Positions 34,688-44,093 of a stretch of 64,000 bases of DNA are shown one piece after another; the first letter of the stretch is position 1; every line of letters begins with the position of its first letter. Source of the DNA: Streptomyces sp. NBC_01217 (lineage in GTDB: Bacteria; Actinomycetota; Actinomycetes; Streptomycetales; Streptomycetaceae); contig NZ_CP108538.1 in NCBI RefSeq assembly GCF_035994185.1, positions 1,178,001 through 1,242,000 of the forward strand. The letters run 5' to 3'. The position numbers were made by a program, and so were the translations under genes. Under the pieces are notes generated by a model. It was not told where the DNA came from. It was given only the letters and a program-made list of their open reading frames with translations, and did no database searches.

Positions 34688-36565
34688 TCAGCGGATGGCG
34701 AGGTCTCGGGCGATTCGGGCGATATGGGTGCGTGAGATGCCTGCGGTGTCGAGGAGTTCGGCAGGAGTTCCGGAGGCCGGCAGATTGCGCACGGCGAGGT
34801 GGACCACCGCGGGGGTCAGCCGCTGTGCGGCCAGCGCGGACAGCACGGCCTCGCCGATGCCGCCTTCGGGGTGGTGGTCCTCGACGACGACCAGTGCGCC
34901 GGTCTCCTGGGCGGCGCGGGCGAGCGTGTCGAGGTCCAGGGGTTTGACGGAGTACAGGTCGATCACCCGGACGGGGATGTTGTCGGCGGCCAGCTGCTCG
35001 GCGGCGGCGAGGCATTCGTGGAGGGTGACACCGGCGCCGATGAGGGTGAGCCGGTCGCTGTCGCCCGTACGCAGGGTCTTGGAACCGCCGACGGGGAAGG
35101 TTTCGTCGGGGGCGTAGAGGACGGGGTAGGCGCCCCGGGTGGTACGCAGGTAGGAGATGCCGTCCATATAGGCCATCGCGGCGGTCAGAGCGGCGGCGGA
35201 GGTGGCGTCGCTGGGGTAGAGCACGGTGGAACCGTGGATGGCTCGCATCATGGCGAGGTCTTCCAGGCCCATCTGGGAGGGGCCGTCCGCGCCGATCTCG
35301 ACACCGCAGTGGGTTCCGCACAGGCTCATGGAGATCTGGGAGACGGCCGCCATACGGATGAAGTCATGGGCCCGGGTGAGGAAGGCGGCGAAGGTGGTGG
35401 CGTAGGGGCGGTAGCCGCGTGCGGCCATACCGACCGCAGTGGCGATCATCTGCTGTTCGGCGATGTAGGTCTGGAAGTACCGCTCGGGGTGTGCCTTGCC
35501 GAAGTCCTCCGCGTGGGTGGAGTTGCCCACCTCGGCGTCCAGAGCCACGATGTCGGGCCGGGCGCCGATCGCGGCGAGTGCCTTGCCGAAGGCGACGCGG
35601 GTGGCGACGGCTGCGCCGACCTCGAAGTGGGGCAGGGTCACCTCCACGGGAGCGGCCGGGGCTCTGGGGGCGGGGGCGGGCGGCTGCGGGCCGCGGACGG
35701 TGAGGTGACGCAGGCCGCCCAGTTCGGTGACGGCGCGTGCGGCAAGGTCTTCGGGCAGCGGTTTACCGTGCCAGCCCTCGGCGTCCGCGACCTCGAAAAC
35801 GCCCTGGCCCTTGACGGTCTTGGCGACGACGACGGTGGGGGCCTGTCCGTCGCTCGCGGCGGCCAGGGCTTCGTCGACGGCCGTCAGGTCGTGGCCGTCG
35901 ACGACGATCGCGCGGCAGCCGAAGGCTTCGGCGCGCCGGGCGTAGGCGCCGGTGTCCCAGCCCAGCTCCGTGGGGCCGCTCTGGCCGAGGCGGTTGACGT
36001 CGATGATCGCGGTGAAGTTGGCCAGGCGGTGGCGGCCGGCCTTGTCCAGGGCCTCCCACACCGACCCTTCGGCCATTTCGCTGTCGCCGCACAGCACCCA
36101 CACACGGTACGGCTGGTGTTCCAGGTCCCGTCCGGCGAGCGCGATGCCGACGCCGTAGGCGATGCCCTGGCCCAGGGAGCCGGTGGCCGCGTCCACCCAG
36201 GGCAGGACCGGCGTGGGGTGGCCCTGCAGCCGGGCGCCGTTGCGGCGGTAGGTGGTCATCAGTTCCTCCTCGTCGATCGCACCGGCGGCGAGGAACATCG
36301 CGTACAGCAGCGGGGAGGCGTGCCCCTTGGAGAAGATCAGGTGGTCGTTGCCCGGATTCTTCGGGTTCTGCCAGTCGTAGCGCAGCCGGCGGGTCATGAG
36401 GACGGCCATCAGGTCCGCGGCGGACAGGCTGGAGGTGGGGTGGCCGGAGCCCGCGGCGGTGCTGGCGCGGACGGAGTCCACGCGCAGCTGCTGGGCCAGC
36501 TGGAAGACCTGGTCCAGGCCGCTGTCGGGCCCGAGGGAGACAGTGGGGGTGTTCTCGACCGACAT
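34688..36565 (-). CDS. Transketolase
   Basis: Thiamine-diphosphate enzyme of 625 residues, full length for the compact animal-type transketolases. It exchanges two-carbon units between sugar phosphates in the pentose phosphate pathway. The N-terminal thiamine domain shows GHPTSSLSAADLMAVL, SKGHASPLLYA and the diphosphate-binding GDSEMAEGSVWEALDKAG; the central pyrimidine domain holds YIAEQQMIATAVGMAARG with the catalytic Glu; the C-terminal domain follows from about residue 490. A Pro/Ala linker near 285-300 joins the first two. ATG with AGAGGAAG upstream. Followed after 170 bases on the same strand by nothing coupled; the dienelactone hydrolase gene lies upstream. Confidence 0.95.
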   Translation of the reverse strand: MSVENTPTVSLGPDSGLDQVFQLAQQLRVDSVRASTAAGSGHPTSSLSAADLMAVLMTRRLRYDWQNPKNPGNDHLIFSKGHASPLLYAMFLAAGAIDEEELMTTYRRNGARLQGHPTPVLPWVDAATGSLGQGIAYGVGIALAGRDLEHQPYRVWVLCGDSEMAEGSVWEALDKAGRHRLANFTAIIDVNRLGQSGPTELGWDTGAYARRAEAFGCRAIVVDGHDLTAVDEALAAASDGQAPTVVVAKTVKGQGVFEVADAEGWHGKPLPEDLAARAVTELGGLRHLTVRGPQPPAPAPRAPAAPVEVTLPHFEVGAAVATRVAFGKALAAIGARPDIVALDAEVGNSTHAEDFGKAHPERYFQTYIAEQQMIATAVGMAARGYRPYATTFAAFLTRAHDFIRMAAVSQISMSLCGTHCGVEIGADGPSQMGLEDLAMMRAIHGSTVLYPSDATSAAALTAAMAYMDGISYLRTTRGAYPVLYAPDETFPVGGSKTLRTGDSDRLTLIGAGVTLHECLAAAEQLAADNIPVRVIDLYSVKPLDLDTLARAAQETGALVVVEDHHPEGGIGEAVLSALAAQRLTPAVVHLAVRNLPASGTPAELLDTAGISRTHIARIARDLAIR

Positions 36566-36736
36566 CGCGGCTTCCTCTCGTGTCCTGCGTTCTGATCCGG
36601 CCGTCGACGGCTCTTGCCGGCTCGTGGGCCGCGCGCGGGGGGCCGCGTGGGGTGCGCGCGGAGGCCGTGTGGGGCGCCTGTGCCCTTGCCGACCGTATGT
36701 CCGCAGTGCGACGGCCGCGATCTGAACGCGTGCCGG

Positions 36737-37492
36737 TCAGAGGGTGCGGTCCAGGAGTGCCAGCAGTGCCGTCCAGTGGCGGTCGTCCGCCGCGCTGTCG
36801 TACGAGGCGGTGTCGGCCTGGGTGAAACCGTGCTGCGCCCCGGTGTAGACCTCGCTGCGGTGGCGCACGCCCGCCGCGGTGAGCGCCTCGTCGAGGCGGT
36901 TGATCTGCTCGGGGGGCAGCGAGGGGTCCTGGTCGGCGTGGCCGAAGTACAGCTCCGCGGCGATCCGGCCGGCGAGCAGGTGCGGGCTGTCGGCGGATTC
37001 CGTGGCCAGCCGCCCGCCGTGGAAGCCGGCCATGGCCGCGACCCGCTCCGGATATGTGCCTGCGGTACGCAGCGCGAGGCCCGCGCCCATGCAGTAGCCC
37101 GTGACACCGACCGGCCCTTCGGTGGTCAGGGGGGAGGCTGCCAGCCAGTGCAGGTAGACGTCGGCGTCGCGCATCGCCGCTTCGGGTGTCAGCGACTGGA
37201 TGATCGGGCCGAGACGCTCGAAGATCTCCGGACGCCCGGCCGGGTCGATGAACTCGGGCAGCTCGGTCACCGGTGTTCGTCCATGGCGGTAGAAGACGTT
37301 GGGGGCCAGGACGGTGTATCCGGCTCCGGCGAGCCGGTCGGCCATCTTCTGCAGCTGAGGACGGATTCCGAAGGCGTCCGTGTAGAACAGGACCGCGGGG
37401 TGCGGCTGTCCGTCGTCGGGGTGGGCCAGGTAGGCGTCGGCCACGCCGTCCTGTGTGGGGATGTCCACTGAGGTTCCGCGTACGGCGGTCAT
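36737..37492 (-). CDS. Dienelactone hydrolase family protein
   Basis: Soluble alpha/beta hydrolase of 251 residues. The nucleophile elbow VTGYCMGAGLAL near residue 132 carries Cys, as in true dienelactone hydrolases; the catalytic Asp is in YFGHADQDPSLP near 190 and His in GAQHGFTQ near 222. In aromatic degradation it opens dienelactone to maleylacetate, but no such genes are adjacent and many homologues have other esterase roles. Same strand as transketolase with a 171-base gap. Confidence 0.9.
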   Translation of the reverse strand: MTAVRGTSVDIPTQDGVADAYLAHPDDGQPHPAVLFYTDAFGIRPQLQKMADRLAGAGYTVLAPNVFYRHGRTPVTELPEFIDPAGRPEIFERLGPIIQSLTPEAAMRDADVYLHWLAASPLTTEGPVGVTGYCMGAGLALRTAGTYPERVAAMAGFHGGRLATESADSPHLLAGRIAAELYFGHADQDPSLPPEQINRLDEALTAAGVRHRSEVYTGAQHGFTQADTASYDSAADDRHWTALLALLDRTL

Positions 37493-37652
37493 GGATGGCT
37501 CACTTCTCTCGTACGGTGGTGCCCTCCGCGCTCCGGACGGAGGGGTGCGGTCGCAGTCAGTGATCGTATGCGGTGAGCGGCGGAAGGCCGTGTGTACGCG
37601 GCCCGGGACCGACGCAGGTGGTGTCTCCGGGGTGCCGGACTTTCAACTCGGT

Positions 37653-37685
37653 ATCTTCGTCCGAGATCTTCGTCCGAGATCTTCG
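37653..37685 (+). repeat. Tandem 13-mer ATCTTCGTCCGAG, 2.5 copies
   Basis: Two exact copies (37653-37665, 37666-37678) and a partial third lie in the 271-base intergenic region before the DUF6221 gene. Nothing else recognisable was seen in that gap. Confidence 0.9.
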
Positions 37686-37763
37686 GTGAACGGACAGAAC
37701 CGGCCCGGACAGCAGGTGCGGATTCGGGTGCAGAGCCATGACGTTGAAGGATTCGACAGCCCG

Positions 37764-38162
37764 ATGACAGACAACTCCGACATGATCGACTTCGTGCGGG
37801 CGCGCCTTGCCGAGGAGGAACAGATTGCGCTGGCGGCAGGCGGGGAGAGCTGGCGCTGCCCGGCCGACGTGCCCGGCGAAATCCACGACCGCGTCGGCGC
37901 CATCGCGTTCAGCGTGCGCAATCGCGGCTACGACCAGCACATCGCTTTCCAGGACCCCGCGCACACGCGTCGCCGCATCGAGACGAGCAGGGTTCTTCTC
38001 AACGAGTACGCGGAGGTGGCCGACAAGGACGTCGACCGCCCCGAACACGACTTCGCGTCAGGCCGCGCCGTGGGGCTCGGTTTCGCCGTCCGGCAGATGG
38101 CCGCAGAGCATGCCGGGCACCCCGACTACCGGGCGAAGTGGCTGCCGCGCTTCATCCATTAG
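37764..38162 (+). CDS. DUF6221-family protein
   Basis: Small soluble protein of 132 residues. MIDFVRARLAEEEQIALAAGG near the start, RRIETSRVLLNEY in the middle and the ending HPDYRAKWLP are typical of the actinobacterial DUF6221 family, frequent on integrative elements and prophages, with unknown function. No convincing ribosome-binding site; the ATG at 37764 gives the family-like N-terminus. No integrase or attachment site is seen near it. Confidence 0.85.
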   Translation: MTDNSDMIDFVRARLAEEEQIALAAGGESWRCPADVPGEIHDRVGAIAFSVRNRGYDQHIAFQDPAHTRRRIETSRVLLNEYAEVADKDVDRPEHDFASGRAVGLGFAVRQMAAEHAGHPDYRAKWLPRFIH

Positions 38163-38225
38163 CGCCGGGCGACGGCCCGTCGGCTCCGTCGCCGAGCAGC
38201 TCTCGGGGTGCCATCGCCGAAGGCG

Positions 38226-39726
38226 TCAGGCGCGCGCCTTGCGGGCCGACATCCACGCGTACACGAGGACACCCGCGAAGAGGAACAGCACTCCCTGGTA
38301 GACGGCGGCGTAACCGGAGCCCGCCAGGAGTCACATGGAGAAACCGAAGGCGGCCAGCGCGAGCACGGCGTCACGGGCGAGGCGGGCCGGGCGGACCCGG
38401 TCGCGCTGCCCCGAGATGAGGAAGTACAGCTGGGCCGCGGTCGCCAGCAGATACGGGACGGTCGCGGTGAAGGTCGTGACCAGCACCAGGATCTCGAACA
38501 CCCGGGCCGTCCCCGCCATGTAGTTGTAGACGGTCAGCAGCGAGGCCAGGACGACCGTGACGATCACGCCGAAGGTCGGCACGCCCCGCCGCTTCACCGT
38601 GAAGCGTGCCGGGAACAGCCCGTCGCGGGCGGCGGCGTACGCGGTCTGGGCGCTGAGCAGCGTCCAGCCGTTGAGCGCGCCGACGATCGACACGAGCGCC
38701 GCACAGGCGACCGCCGCGCCGCCCCACGTACCGCCGAACATGGCGTTGACGGCGTCGGCGAAGGGGGGCGCTGGAGGTGAGCAGCTTGTCGTGCGCGACG
38801 GTACCGAAGACGGCGAGGGTACCGAGCAGGTACACCAGCGCCGCACCGAGCGTGCCGAGGATGGTCGCCCGCGCGACGTTGCGCCGGGGATTGCGCACCT
38901 CGCCCGCGCTGACCGCCGCCGACTCCACTCCGAGGTAGCTGAAGAGCAGGATCGCGGCGGACGCAGAGACCGCGCCGATCGCACCGCCCCCGGTGGCCTG
39001 GAAGGGACCGAGGTTGTCCGGGTCGAAGAAGAACAGCCCGCCGATCGCGACCAGCAGCAGAGGCACGAACTTCAGCACGGTGGAGGTGAGTTGCACCGCG
39101 CCGACGTAACGGGTCCCGGCGAGGTCGGCGAGAGCCGGCAGCCACTGCACGACGAGTGCGGCGGTCATCATCAGCCACGGCGATCCGTGCAGGGGCAGCG
39201 GTACGTCCAGATAGCCCACGGCGGTGACGGCGAGGGCCGCGTTGCTCACCCAGGAGGTGATCCAGTACGACCAGGCCGCCAGGAAGCCCGCGAAATCGCC
39301 GAAGGCCTCGCGCACGTAGACGTACGGCCCGCCGGTGCGCGGATCGCGCTGCGCGAGCCGCCCGAAGACGAGCGCGAGCGCGATGGCGCCGACGGTGAGC
39401 ACGCCGAAGGCGACGAGGCTGATGGTGCCGTACGGGGCGACGGACACGGGGAGCAGGAAGATGCCGCCGCCGATGATGCTGCCCATGACCAGCGCGGTGG
39501 CGACCGGAAGCCCGAAACGCCGTGCGTGCCGGTTTCCCCCTTCGGCGGGGTTCTGGGCCGGGGCGGGAACGGAGTTGCCCGGGGCCGGAGCCGATTGAGG
39601 AACGGTTCCGGTGTCGTGCGTGGGGGTGGTGCGCCTTTCATCGTGCTGGGTACCGTCGCCCGTGCAGCGGCCGACCAGCGTGTGGGCACACACCTGCTGC
39701 GGGAATCTCCGGGGGATGCACCCCAT
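38226..39726 (-). pseudogene. APC-family amino acid permease, frameshifted and with early stop
   Basis: Membrane transporter of the amino acid/polyamine/organocation superfamily with two lesions. The N-terminal frame encodes segments from ATALVMGSIIGGGIFLLPVS to GTLAVFGTVAHDKLLTSSAP, where a run of six G (38763-38768 on the plus strand; five would restore the frame) shifts reading. The second frame continues PFADAVNAMFGGTWGG and further segments to LALAAFGFSM, then a TGA at 38331-38333 stands where TGG (Trp) would allow LLAGSGYAAVYQGVLFLF and the natural end at 38226. Both lesions are single-base, so the decay is recent or the first is a sequencing error. The start codon is uncertain. Confidence 0.85.
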
Positions 39727-39842
39727 GGTCGGTTATCGGACACCGCGCACCAAATCACCGTTGAATGTTCGCCGATGCGTCGACTGTGACCGGAAATCGG
39801 ACGGAACTCGGCCCGTGCGACCGCGCATCCTTCTCCTCGGAC

Positions 39843-39903
39843 GCGAAGCCGAAGGGCCGGCATAGGCAGCGATATTGCTGCCATGCCGGCCCTTCGGCTT
39901 CGC
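39843..39903. terminator. Very long hairpin (27-bp stem)
   Basis: A 21-bp arm starting GCGAAGCCGAAGGGCC, a single bulged A, a further 6 bp and a six-base loop GATATT form an almost perfect stem. It lies just past the stop of the SLT-like gene and is a strong, probably bidirectional terminator. Confidence 0.85.
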
Positions 39904-39926
39904 CGGGCGGGTGCGGAGCCCGCAAC

Positions 39927-40448
39927 TCAGTAGGCGGAGTTGACGTTGTCGATGGAGCCGTAGCGGTGGGCGGCGTAGTTGGCGGCCGCGGTGATGTTGG
40001 AGACGGGGTTGGTCAGGTCGTGTGCGGTTCCGGCGACGTGGTAGGCGTTGAACGTCGGCTGGATGACCTGGAGGAGGCCCTTGGAGGGGGTGCCCTTCTG
40101 GGCGTTGATGTCCCAGTTGTTCTGGGCGTTGGGGTTGCCGCTCGACTCGCGCATGATGTTGCGGTGCAGGCCCTCGTAGGTGCCGGGGATGCCCTTGGCC
40201 TTCATGATGGCCAGGGATTCCTTGATCCAGCCGTCGAGGTTGTTGGCGTAGCCCTTGCCGCCCTGGCTGCCGTCCGTCGAGATCTTGGCCACGGAGGCGA
40301 CACCGGCCGGGGCCGCTTCGGCAGCCTGCGCGGAGGTCGAGACCATGGCGAGCGCCGCGGCGGCGGCACCGGCGGTGGCTATGCCGGCGACGGTCACCTT
40401 GCGGAGGCGGGCGATGCGGCTGGTGCGGGTCTGCGTCTGCGTGGTCAT
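39927..40448 (-). CDS. Secreted SLT-like transglycosylase protein
   Basis: Exported protein of 173 residues. The signal peptide spans about residues 1-43 (VTVAGIATAGAAAAALAMVS, cleavage near SAQAAEA). The rest is a lysozyme-like SLT domain: IMKAKGIPGTYEGLHRNIMRESSGNP with the catalytic Glu in RES, GLLQVIQPTFNAYH, and the ending AANYAAHRYGSIDNV. Such proteins cleave peptidoglycan during growth or spore germination. The ATG at 40448 is chosen over a longer frame because AGGAGAG lies upstream and the signal starts there. I looked for a c-di-AMP riboswitch upstream and found none. Confidence 0.92.
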   Translation of the reverse strand: MTTQTQTRTSRIARLRKVTVAGIATAGAAAAALAMVSTSAQAAEAAPAGVASVAKISTDGSQGGKGYANNLDGWIKESLAIMKAKGIPGTYEGLHRNIMRESSGNPNAQNNWDINAQKGTPSKGLLQVIQPTFNAYHVAGTAHDLTNPVSNITAAANYAAHRYGSIDNVNSAY

Positions 40449-40493
40449 ACGGAAGCAACTCTCCTGTCCGGGGGGTGTCGCGGTGTCCCGCAA

Positions 40494-40813
40494 CGACAGC
40501 CATCGTTAGCGGCGGACCCACCCCGTGGCAAGAATGTGACGTACTACCCAACATCGGAGCAATGTCTGAAATGAACCGATCACGACCGGTTACGTGAGGT
40601 TCGGGCAGCCCCGGCACTCCTACCCGCCCTAGTATGTGATCCAGCCCCTATGGGTGGCATCACATCCACGGGGCCACATCGGGGGATGCCGAGAGGCCCC
40701 GACGAGCCTTCGGCGACCCACAAGCCCGCACCCGCCCGCCCTTCGTCCGTCCACGCCGCCTCGGCCCGCCGCCCAGGGCATTGCTCCACAGACATGGAGC
40801 TCCCCCACGTGCC
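40494..40813. other. Intergenic region before SLT gene
   Basis: About 320 bases between the SLT-like gene and the terminator at 40814. It should contain the SLT promoter. I see no gene, tRNA or clear riboswitch; codon-type third-position bias is absent in the right half. Confidence 0.5.
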
Positions 40814-40859
40814 GTGAACGCCCCGCATGGGAACCGTTCTCCCCATGCGGGGCGTTCAC
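40814..40859. terminator. Perfect 18-bp hairpin after epimerase gene
   Basis: GTGAACGCCCCGCATGGG and its exact reverse complement are separated by ten bases, 26 bases downstream of the epimerase stop codon. Confidence 0.85.
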
Positions 40860-40884
40860 CCCTCCTCACATCCCGGTCAAGGCG

Positions 40885-41820
40885 TCATACGGATGAGGTC
40901 TGGAAGTAGTGGCCCTTGCCGAGGTCCTCAAGGAGTCCGGGGTGAACCGGCTGCCACCCGAGCAACTCGCGGGTCCGCATGCTCGAAACCGGGCCGTCGA
41001 CGCCCAGGAAGCCACCCAGCCAGCCGAAGTGCTCTCCCGCGTCCTCGGGAGAGATGGTGACCACGGGGAGGTCGAGTTGACGTCCGATCACTTCGGCGAT
41101 GGCGCGGATCGGCACACCCTCCTCGGCGACCGCGTGCAGCGTCGAACCCGCCGGAGCCTTCTCCAGCGCCAGGCGGATGAGGTGCGCGGAATCCAACCGG
41201 TGCACGGCGGGCCAGCGGCATGCCCCGTCACCGACGTAGCCGGAGACGCCCTTGTCGCGGGCGATACCGACCAGGGCCGCCATGAAGCCGTGATCCCCGT
41301 CGCCGTGCACCGTAGGGGGGAGTCGCACAACGGACGAGCGGACGCCGCGGGAAGCGAGGGCGAGCGCCGACTCGGCGGTGGCCAACCGTGCCCGCGGGCC
41401 CTCGCCCGCAGCGGCCACAGCCGGGTCGGAACCGTGCCCGTCCTCTTCGGTCCCCACACGCCCGGGTGCGAGCCCGAGCGTCCCGGAGGCGATGAGGAGC
41501 GGCCGGTCCGAACCCGCGAGCGCTTCGCCGAACGCCTCGACGGCGCGGCGATCCGCATCGACAGCGATCTGGAAGCCCCCTGAGAAAGCGATGTCGTGCT
41601 TGAACGCGAGGTGGATCACACCGTCCGACGCGGCGGCCGCCTCTCGCAGGCTGTCGAGGTCGTCGAGCGTGCCGCGATGCACCTGGGCCCCGGCCGCGGC
41701 GAGGGCGGCGGCCGAGGTGTCCGAACGGGCGAGCCCCGTGACCTGATGGCCCGCGCCGATGAGTTCGGGGACGACGGCGGATCCGATCCAACCGGACGCG
41801 CCGGTCATGAATATGCGCAT
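40885..41820 (-). CDS. NAD(P)-dependent epimerase/SDR family protein
   Basis: Extended/atypical short-chain dehydrogenase of 311 residues. The nucleotide site is MTGASGWIGSAVVPELIGAGH near residue 5, a TGxxGxxG motif; the substrate region shows VVRLPPTVHGDGDHGF near 175. The usual Tyr-x-x-x-Lys pair is not obvious (SAxxAL region instead), so it may be non-catalytic or use another mechanism. ATG at 41820 has AGGAGG at a good distance; in-frame ATGs further upstream lie within the operator region. Divergent from the TetR regulator and probably its main target. Confidence 0.88.
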   Translation of the reverse strand: MRIFMTGASGWIGSAVVPELIGAGHQVTGLARSDTSAAALAAAGAQVHRGTLDDLDSLREAAAASDGVIHLAFKHDIAFSGGFQIAVDADRRAVEAFGEALAGSDRPLLIASGTLGLAPGRVGTEEDGHGSDPAVAAAGEGPRARLATAESALALASRGVRSSVVRLPPTVHGDGDHGFMAALVGIARDKGVSGYVGDGACRWPAVHRLDSAHLIRLALEKAPAGSTLHAVAEEGVPIRAIAEVIGRQLDLPVVTISPEDAGEHFGWLGGFLGVDGPVSSMRTRELLGWQPVHPGLLEDLGKGHYFQTSSV

Positions 41821-41878
41821 GGGAGACCTCCTGAGTGATTCGACCGTCCGCGCCACGAGAAGCGCGGCAGGGAAGTCG

Positions 41879-41925
41879 ATGTCAGTAACTGTCATCAACC
41901 TACACCTGATGCCAGTCACTGTCAT
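41879..41925. promoter_or_regulatory. Two TetR-operator-like palindromes
   Basis: ATGTCAGTAACTGTCAT (41879-41895) and ATGCCAGTCACTGTCAT (41909-41925) are two near-identical 17-base imperfect palindromes (CAGT-N-ACTG core) with centres 30 bases apart, between the divergent epimerase and TetR genes. Two sites on one face of the helix suit cooperative binding by the TetR-family protein and autoregulation. Confidence 0.8.
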
Positions 41926-41942
41926 CACATATGATCAGGGGT

Positions 41943-42542
41943 ATGAGTCGATGGGAGCCGAACGCGCGCGGCCGGCTGGAGCAGGCCGCAATGGAGCTCT
42001 ACAGCGAGCGCGGGTTCGAACAGACCACGGTGACCGAGATCGCCAGGCGGGCGGGGCTCACGGAGCGAACGTTCTTCAGGCACTTCGCCGACAAGCGCGA
42101 GGTCCTGTTTGCGGGCGCGGCCTCCCTGCAGGAACTCCTCGTGAGCGCCCTCGCCGGCGCGCCCGAGTCCGCGGCGCCGATCGACGCGGTGGCCGCGGCC
42201 CTCGATGCCGCCGCGGCCGTCTTCGAAGAGCGCCGCGAACACTCCCGGCAGCGCCAGAAGATCATTGCCGCGAACGCAGAGCTGCAGGAGCGCGAGCTGA
42301 TCAAGCTCGCGTCACTGTCCGCGGCACTCGCCGACACATTGCGTCGGCGCGGCGTCGCGGACCCGGCCGCGAGTCTGGCCGCCGAGGCAGGGATCGCCGT
42401 CTTCAAGATCGCGTTCGAACGCTGGATCAGCGGAACCGACCAGCAGGACATGTCACAACTCATCAGAGAATCACTCGACGAGCTCAAAGCCGTGACCGCA
42501 GGCAAGCAGTCCGGGAACGATCGCGCGGCCGTGGACAACTGA
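41943..42542 (+). CDS. TetR-family transcriptional regulator
   Basis: Regulator of 199 residues. The helix-turn-helix lies in residues 9-55 (GRLEQAAMELYSERGFEQTT, then AGLTERTFFRHFADK); the ligand domain is helical and Ala-rich. ATG 41943 gives a typical N-terminus but has a site only two bases away; ATG 41931, four codons earlier, is possible and may be leaderless. It is divergent from the epimerase gene across two palindromes that are its likely operators. Confidence 0.93.
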   Translation: MSRWEPNARGRLEQAAMELYSERGFEQTTVTEIARRAGLTERTFFRHFADKREVLFAGAASLQELLVSALAGAPESAAPIDAVAAALDAAAAVFEERREHSRQRQKIIAANAELQERELIKLASLSAALADTLRRRGVADPAASLAAEAGIAVFKIAFERWISGTDQQDMSQLIRESLDELKAVTAGKQSGNDRAAVDN

Positions 42543-42692
42543 GGGCCATCCCTGGATCTCACCGGCCCCGCCCCCGACCCCGCCCCACGCCGCAACGGCC
42601 TGCCATCACAGCGTGGCGATTTGCCTGATATCGTAAAAATGCCCTGCGTGACTGTGCCACTCAACCGTGCCGCCCGTACGACGGGAGCAGGA

Positions 42693-43169
42693 ATGAACGG
42701 TGGACCCGAACCCATCAGCGCTGCGGCCCGTGCGGCGCTGGAACGGGAACTCGTGGATCTGCGCGCCGAACGCGCAACCGTCGCCGCCACCTTGAGCAGC
42801 GGCGAGCAGGTGGGCGACATGGCGGACCAGGCCGACGAGTTGCAGCGCGCCTCGGAACTCGACCGTCTGGACACCCGCATCGCCGGGATCGACGGGCGGC
42901 TTCGCGAGGCGGACGTCGCGAAGGCTCCCCCGACCGACACGGTCGGCGTGGGCAGCACCGTGACGGTGCGGTTCGCGGATGCCACGGAGGCAACCGTGCA
43001 GATCGGCGAGGTCGCCGAGGCGCTGGACCGGACTCTGGTCACGGCCGACAGCCCGCTCGGCCGCGCGCTGCTCGGACATCGCGCCGGCGAGACCATCACC
43101 TATGACACGCCCGGGGGACGGACGACCGCGCTCGTGCTGTCTCTCGGCGGCGAAGGCGACAGGTCATAG
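42693..43169 (+). CDS. GreA/GreB-type transcription factor
   Basis: Protein of 158 residues with a coiled-coil N-terminal half (AARAALERELVDLRAERATV, then ADQADELQRASELDRLDTRI), whose acidic tip GDMADQADE could reach the RNA polymerase active site, and a C-terminal FKBP-like domain (TPGGRTTALVLSLG at the end, GRALLGHRAGETITY before it). GreA cleaves backtracked RNA in the polymerase; this is a second, diverged copy of the kind common in actinobacteria. ATG with GGAG seven bases upstream. Confidence 0.88.
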   Translation: MNGGPEPISAAARAALERELVDLRAERATVAATLSSGEQVGDMADQADELQRASELDRLDTRIAGIDGRLREADVAKAPPTDTVGVGSTVTVRFADATEATVQIGEVAEALDRTLVTADSPLGRALLGHRAGETITYDTPGGRTTALVLSLGGEGDRS

Positions 43170-43236
43170 CGGAAGGCGCGCCTCTGGCCGGACCGCCCCG
43201 CCGGTAGCCGTTGCGAGGCCGGATTCCGCCCATGGA

Positions 43237-43872
43237 TCAGCCCGTGACGATTCCGGCGACGAGGTTGATGGTGGTGGCCAGGATGCCGGCGCCGAACACG
43301 TAGGACAGCAGGCAGTGCCGGAGGACGACCGCGCGGATCGTGGAACTGGAGACGTCGGTGTCGGAGACCTGGTAGGTCATCCCGAGGTTGTAGCTGAAGT
43401 AGAGGAAGTCGATGTACTTCGGCCGGTCGGGGGAGTTGAAGTCGATCCCGCCTTCGGACGGCAGGTAGTAGAGGTACGCGTAGCGCGTGGCGTACATCAG
43501 GTGGAGTGATGCCCAGGCCATGAACACGCCGCAGAGTGCCGTCGCGGCCGCGGCGTGACTCAGGTCCGAGTCGTCGACCAGGAGCAGCACCACGATGCCG
43601 ACCAGTCCGCACAGGGCGGCCGCGACGACGGCGAGTTCCTCGATGACGGGCCGGAACTCCTCGCGCCGGACGTTGTGATGGGTGGTGGCCGCGTCCATGG
43701 GCCACAGCACGATCCACCCCGCCACGACGAAGACCGCCTCCGCAGCGGCGACACCCGCGAGAATCCCCAGCGGCGTGTTGGTCAGTGCGCCGGTGACCGC
43801 GCCGGTGACCGCCCCGACGATCACCGCGCCGGCGAGTCTGGGAACGGCGGAGAGCGCCGGCCAGTGGTTCAT
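43237..43872 (-). CDS. DUF1345-family membrane protein
   Basis: Integral membrane protein of 211 residues with about five segments. The family signature [21 protein letters not shown] followed by [13 protein letters not shown] lies near residue 135. Function unknown. The ATG at 43872 has GAGG close upstream; the frame stays open 50 codons further with Arg-rich, non-membrane content that is unlikely to be translated. Confidence 0.88.
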   Translation of the reverse strand: MNHWPALSAVPRLAGAVIVGAVTGAVTGALTNTPLGILAGVAAAEAVFVVAGWIVLWPMDAATTHHNVRREEFRPVIEELAVVAAALCGLVGIVVLLLVDDSDLSHAAAATALCGVFMAWASLHLMYATRYAYLYYLPSEGGIDFNSPDRPKYIDFLYFSYNLGMTYQVSDTDVSSSTIRAVVLRHCLLSYVFGAGILATTINLVAGIVTG

Positions 43873-44093
43873 GGACCTCAAGGGTGACCACCTCGGTGGC
43901 TCAGCGAAGGGCCTCGGGCTTCCCGTGCGTCCGAGCCTATTCGCGCGTACACCGGGGTGCAGCCCGGCAGTACGACGGACGCGCCCTGTGGAGTGCCTCC
44001 CCCGGGCCGTACTCCGGCCCACCGCGCCGAGATTCGAGTGGCAGGTGGGGAACCACGTGCATAGCCTGCCCAGAAGTGTCGTTTTATCACCAT

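Noticed and set aside
37764..38162. DUF6221 gene as a marker of an integrated element
   Set aside because: No integrase, tRNA attachment site, excisionase or replication gene was found around it.
39843..39903. Long inverted repeat considered as the end of a mobile element
   Set aside because: The arms are contiguous with a six-base loop, no transposase or second copy is nearby, and it lies at a gene end: a terminator.
40449..40620. c-di-AMP (ydaO-type) riboswitch before the SLT-like gene
   Set aside because: Such riboswitches often precede peptidoglycan hydrolase genes in actinobacteria, but the conserved core could not be found.
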